Shown: positions 5,968-7,483 of the stretch, piece by piece
How the letters are laid out: each line of letters starts with the position of its first letter
How positions within the stretch are numbered: the first letter of the stretch is position 1
NCBI GenBank assembly: GCA_003219095.1
Contig: QHPM01000186.1
Location: forward strand, 1-7,483
Origin: Verrucomicrobiota bacterium
GTDB lineage: Bacteria > Verrucomicrobiota > Verrucomicrobiia > Chthoniobacterales > UBA10450
Length of the DNA stretch: 7,483 nt
Direction: 5' to 3'
Program-made: the position numbers and the translations under genes
The notes under the pieces: generated by a model
Seen by the model: the letters and a program-made list of their open reading frames with translations, nothing else
What the model was told of the DNA's origin: nothing
Databases searched by the model: none

Positions 5968-6792
5968 ATGGGAATCTTGCGCCTCGGAGTCAACATCGAT
6001 CACATCGCTACGCTGCGGCAGGCGCGTTACGCTACCATGCCCGACTCAAAAAACGCCGAGCCCGATCCGATCGCGGCGGCTTCGATTTGCGAGCGCGTCG
6101 GCGCCCATGGCATCACCGCGCATTTGCGTGCCGATCGACGCCATATTCAGGACCGCGACATGGAACGCCTGCGGGCCAACGTTATGACAAAACTGAATTT
6201 TGAAATGGGCAACACGCCCGAAATCCTCGACGTCGCCATTCGGATTCGACCAGATGAAGTTTGTCTTGTTCCGGAGAAACGCGCAGAAGTTACGACAGAA
6301 GGCGGGCTGGATGCCATCGCCAGCCGTCGGGACTTGTCCAATACCATCCAGCGGCTCCATGCCAATGGCATCCGCGTCAGTCTCTTTATTGATCCCGATG
6401 AAAAACAAATCGACTGCGCAACGGAACTGGGAGCGGAAATGATCGAATTGCATACGGGCAAACTGGCGAACGCGTTCACAGAAAAAGTCGAGACGCAAGA
6501 GCTGGATCGCCTGTGTCAATGTGCGCGGCATGCGCACAGCGCAAAACTTCAAGTCAACGCTGGCCATGGCATCAATTATCGGAACATCGCTCTCATTCAC
6601 AAGATCCCGCATCTGACCGAGCTCAACATCGGGCATGCCATTGTTTCGCGTGCAATTTTGGTGGGCTGGGAAAACGCCGTACGCGAAATGCTCATGCTCA
6701 TGGAGAACTATAACGGGTCGGCTCGGACCGATGGCGCCCCGCTATCGTGCACTTTTTCTTTCTCACAGCATTGCAGCGAGGCGCCGCAATGA
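5968..6792 (+). CDS. pdxJ: Pyridoxine 5'-phosphate synthase PdxJ
   Basis: PdxJ condenses 1-deoxy-D-xylulose 5-phosphate with 3-amino-1-hydroxyacetone 1-phosphate to pyridoxine 5'-phosphate, the last ring-closing step of the DXP-dependent vitamin B6 pathway, in the cytoplasm. The TIM-barrel motifs are all present: LGVNIDHIATLRQAR (6-20), GITAHLRADRRHI (48-60, catalytic His52), LNFEM (76-80, Glu79), CLVPEKR..VTTEGGLD (99-115), VSLFIDPD (137-144), ELHTG (160-164), VNAGHGINY (196-204, His200) and ELNIGHAIVSRA (218-229). The HLRED motif reads HLRAD here. The family normally ends near residue 245-250. This protein continues to 274 with a Ser/Thr-rich tail that lacks family features. The start is the ATG at 5968, just before the first strand, with no Shine-Dalgarno. 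acpS follows after 99 bp, the conserved pdxJ-acpS order. Confidence 0.97.
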   Translation: MGILRLGVNIDHIATLRQARYATMPDSKNAEPDPIAAASICERVGAHGITAHLRADRRHIQDRDMERLRANVMTKLNFEMGNTPEILDVAIRIRPDEVCLVPEKRAEVTTEGGLDAIASRRDLSNTIQRLHANGIRVSLFIDPDEKQIDCATELGAEMIELHTGKLANAFTEKVETQELDRLCQCARHAHSAKLQVNAGHGINYRNIALIHKIPHLTELNIGHAIVSRAILVGWENAVREMLMLMENYNGSARTDGAPLSCTFSFSQHCSEAPQ

Positions 6793-6807
6793 GCACGCGA
6801 GGCGTGT

Positions 6808-6853
6808 GCGCTCCCCGGAGTGCATCGTAGTGCCCATCGTATCCACCGGGCAC
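6808..6853 (+). other. Two hairpins in the pdxJ-acpS spacer
   Basis: GCGCTCC/GGAGTGC (6808-6823, loop CC, one G-T pair) and GTGCCC/GGGCAC (6830-6853, 12-nt loop) lie in the 99-nt gap between the two genes. Neither has a T-run. They may be mRNA-processing or attenuation structures, or simply GC-rich chance pairing. Confidence 0.25.
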
Positions 6854-6891
6854 CGCTCCAAGACACGTCGCACTGCGCTTAGAAATTCACC

Positions 6892-7272
6892 ATGAGCGTG
6901 CTCGGCATCGGCGTGGACCTAATTGAAGTCGAGCGCATTCAGCATTCGCTCGATCGTTTTGGCGAACGTTTTATGAAACGCGTTTTTACCGAGGGCGAAA
7001 TCGCCTATTGCCAGTCGATGAAATTTCCGGACCGCCATTTTGCGGCCCGGTTCGCAGCCAAGGAAGCGGTGTCAAAAGCGTTTGGCACGGGAATTGGAAA
7101 AGCGATGGGCTGGCGCGATATCGACGTGCACAAAAAAGAAAGCGGCGAGCCGTTTCTGGTCCTTCACGGTGCAGCCGAGGCTCTCGCGAAAAAGCGCGCG
7201 ATGAAATCGGCCTGGATCAGTTTGAGTCATACCGAGCATCACGCCGTGGCGATGATTTTGATTGAAGGGTAG
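6892..7272 (+). CDS. acpS: Holo-[acyl-carrier-protein] synthase AcpS
   Basis: AcpS transfers the 4'-phosphopantetheine arm of coenzyme A to the conserved serine of apo-ACP, switching on fatty acid synthesis. It is a small trimeric cytoplasmic enzyme. At 126 aa this matches the family. Motifs: GIGVDLIEVERI (5-16) with the Mg-binding Asp9, VFTEGEIAYC (31-40), RFAAKEAVSKAFGTGIG (53-69) with Glu58 as second Mg ligand, GWRDIDV (73-79), GEPFLVLHG (85-93) and the C-terminal ISLSHTEHHAVAMIL (109-123). The ATG at 6892 begins directly at the first strand. No Shine-Dalgarno is visible. A 54-codon out-of-frame reading frame (6731-6895) overlaps this start as ATGA. The gene is probably co-transcribed with pdxJ. 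Confidence 0.97.
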   Translation: MSVLGIGVDLIEVERIQHSLDRFGERFMKRVFTEGEIAYCQSMKFPDRHFAARFAAKEAVSKAFGTGIGKAMGWRDIDVHKKESGEPFLVLHGAAEALAKKRAMKSAWISLSHTEHHAVAMILIEG

Positions 7273-7306
7273 CAGACCTTCCGACACGGCGCCTGATTTC
7301 TGAATT

Positions 7307-7441
7307 CTGGGGAGCGCAGACTGCTAGTCTGCAGTCTCGGCAGCTTGCCGAGACCGGTTATCGGAGCTCATCACCAAAGAATCCGAAATTTGTTGCCGGC
7401 AAGCTGCCGGCAACGGCGGGCTAGCAGCCCGCACTCCCCAG
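7307..7441. repeat. 135-bp inverted pair of double hairpins with covarying stems
   Basis: The ends CTGGGGAG (7307-7314) and CTCCCCAG (7434-7441) are exact inverted repeats. Each arm carries two hairpins one base apart. The outer ones are GCAGAC/GTCTGC (7316-7332) and GCGGGC/GCCCGC (7416-7432), both with the loop TGCTA when read from their own end. The inner ones are GTCTCGGCA/TGCCGAGAC (7334-7354) and GTTGCCGGCA/TGCCGGCAAC (7392-7414), both with the loop GCT. Stem bases differ between arms but always in pairs, while loops, spacing and termini are kept. It lies 35 nt downstream of the acpS stop. No gene is seen in 7273-7483. Confidence 0.75.
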
Positions 7442-7483
7442 ATTCTACCGACCACACCATCGTAGGTTCTATTCCTTTCGCTC

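Noticed and set aside
7307..7441. Intrinsic terminator for acpS
   Set aside because: The stems lack a following T-run and form a symmetrical element with conserved loops and termini, so it is better described as a paired repeat. Incidental termination is possible.
1..7483. CRISPR array, transposase gene, tRNA or rRNA
   Set aside because: No regularly spaced direct repeats, no transposase motifs and no cloverleaf or rRNA-like segments were found on either strand.

Overview
The window looks like chromosomal DNA of a free-living bacterium, most likely a member of the Verrucomicrobiota (perhaps a soil Chthoniobacterales/Spartobacteria lineage). This is an inference from three things. The aromatic amino acid hydroxylase is of the long type with a C-terminal extension. 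The gene set includes a zinc-finger anti-sigma/DUF4349 protein beside an ECF sigma factor. The intergenic spaces are full of short palindromic elements of a style I associate with that phylum. No phage, transposase, CRISPR, tRNA or rRNA signal is visible, and no gene start has a clear Shine-Dalgarno sequence.

Layout: 1-252 holds a hairpin and a possible tail of an upstream reading frame. 253-759 (+) is a 168-aa protein of unknown function. 760-961 is a convergent intergenic space with degenerate heptamers and a GTCATCC-bounded inverted repeat. 962-2732 (-) is a broken aromatic amino acid (phenylalanine-type) hydroxylase gene. Its two halves are intact but lie in different frames, and about 11 residues with the first iron-binding His are missing at the junction. 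2733-2938 carries three consecutive hairpins and a possible promoter for the hydroxylase. 2939-5068 (-) is a 709-aa membrane anti-sigma-like protein with DUF4349 repeats, and 5074-5616 (-) is its ECF sigma factor, 5 bp upstream in the same operon. 5617-5967 is a divergent intergenic space with three palindromic elements. 5968-6792 (+) is pdxJ and 6892-7272 (+) is acpS, the classic pdxJ-acpS pair. 7273-7483 holds a 135-bp inverted pair of double hairpins.

Functionally the window joins an envelope-sensing sigma/anti-sigma module, two housekeeping cofactor genes (pyridoxine 5'-phosphate synthesis and holo-ACP formation) and a damaged amino acid catabolism gene. The points most worth checking are: (1) the apparent 35-nt deletion in the hydroxylase, flanked by an inferred ATCCGC microrepeat; (2) the paired hairpin elements at 7307-7441 and 5768-5834, whose two arms differ by compensatory base-pair changes while loops or outer flanks are conserved; (3) three related repeats in the periplasmic part of the anti-sigma protein, plus a segment resembling the start of a TonB-receptor plug.
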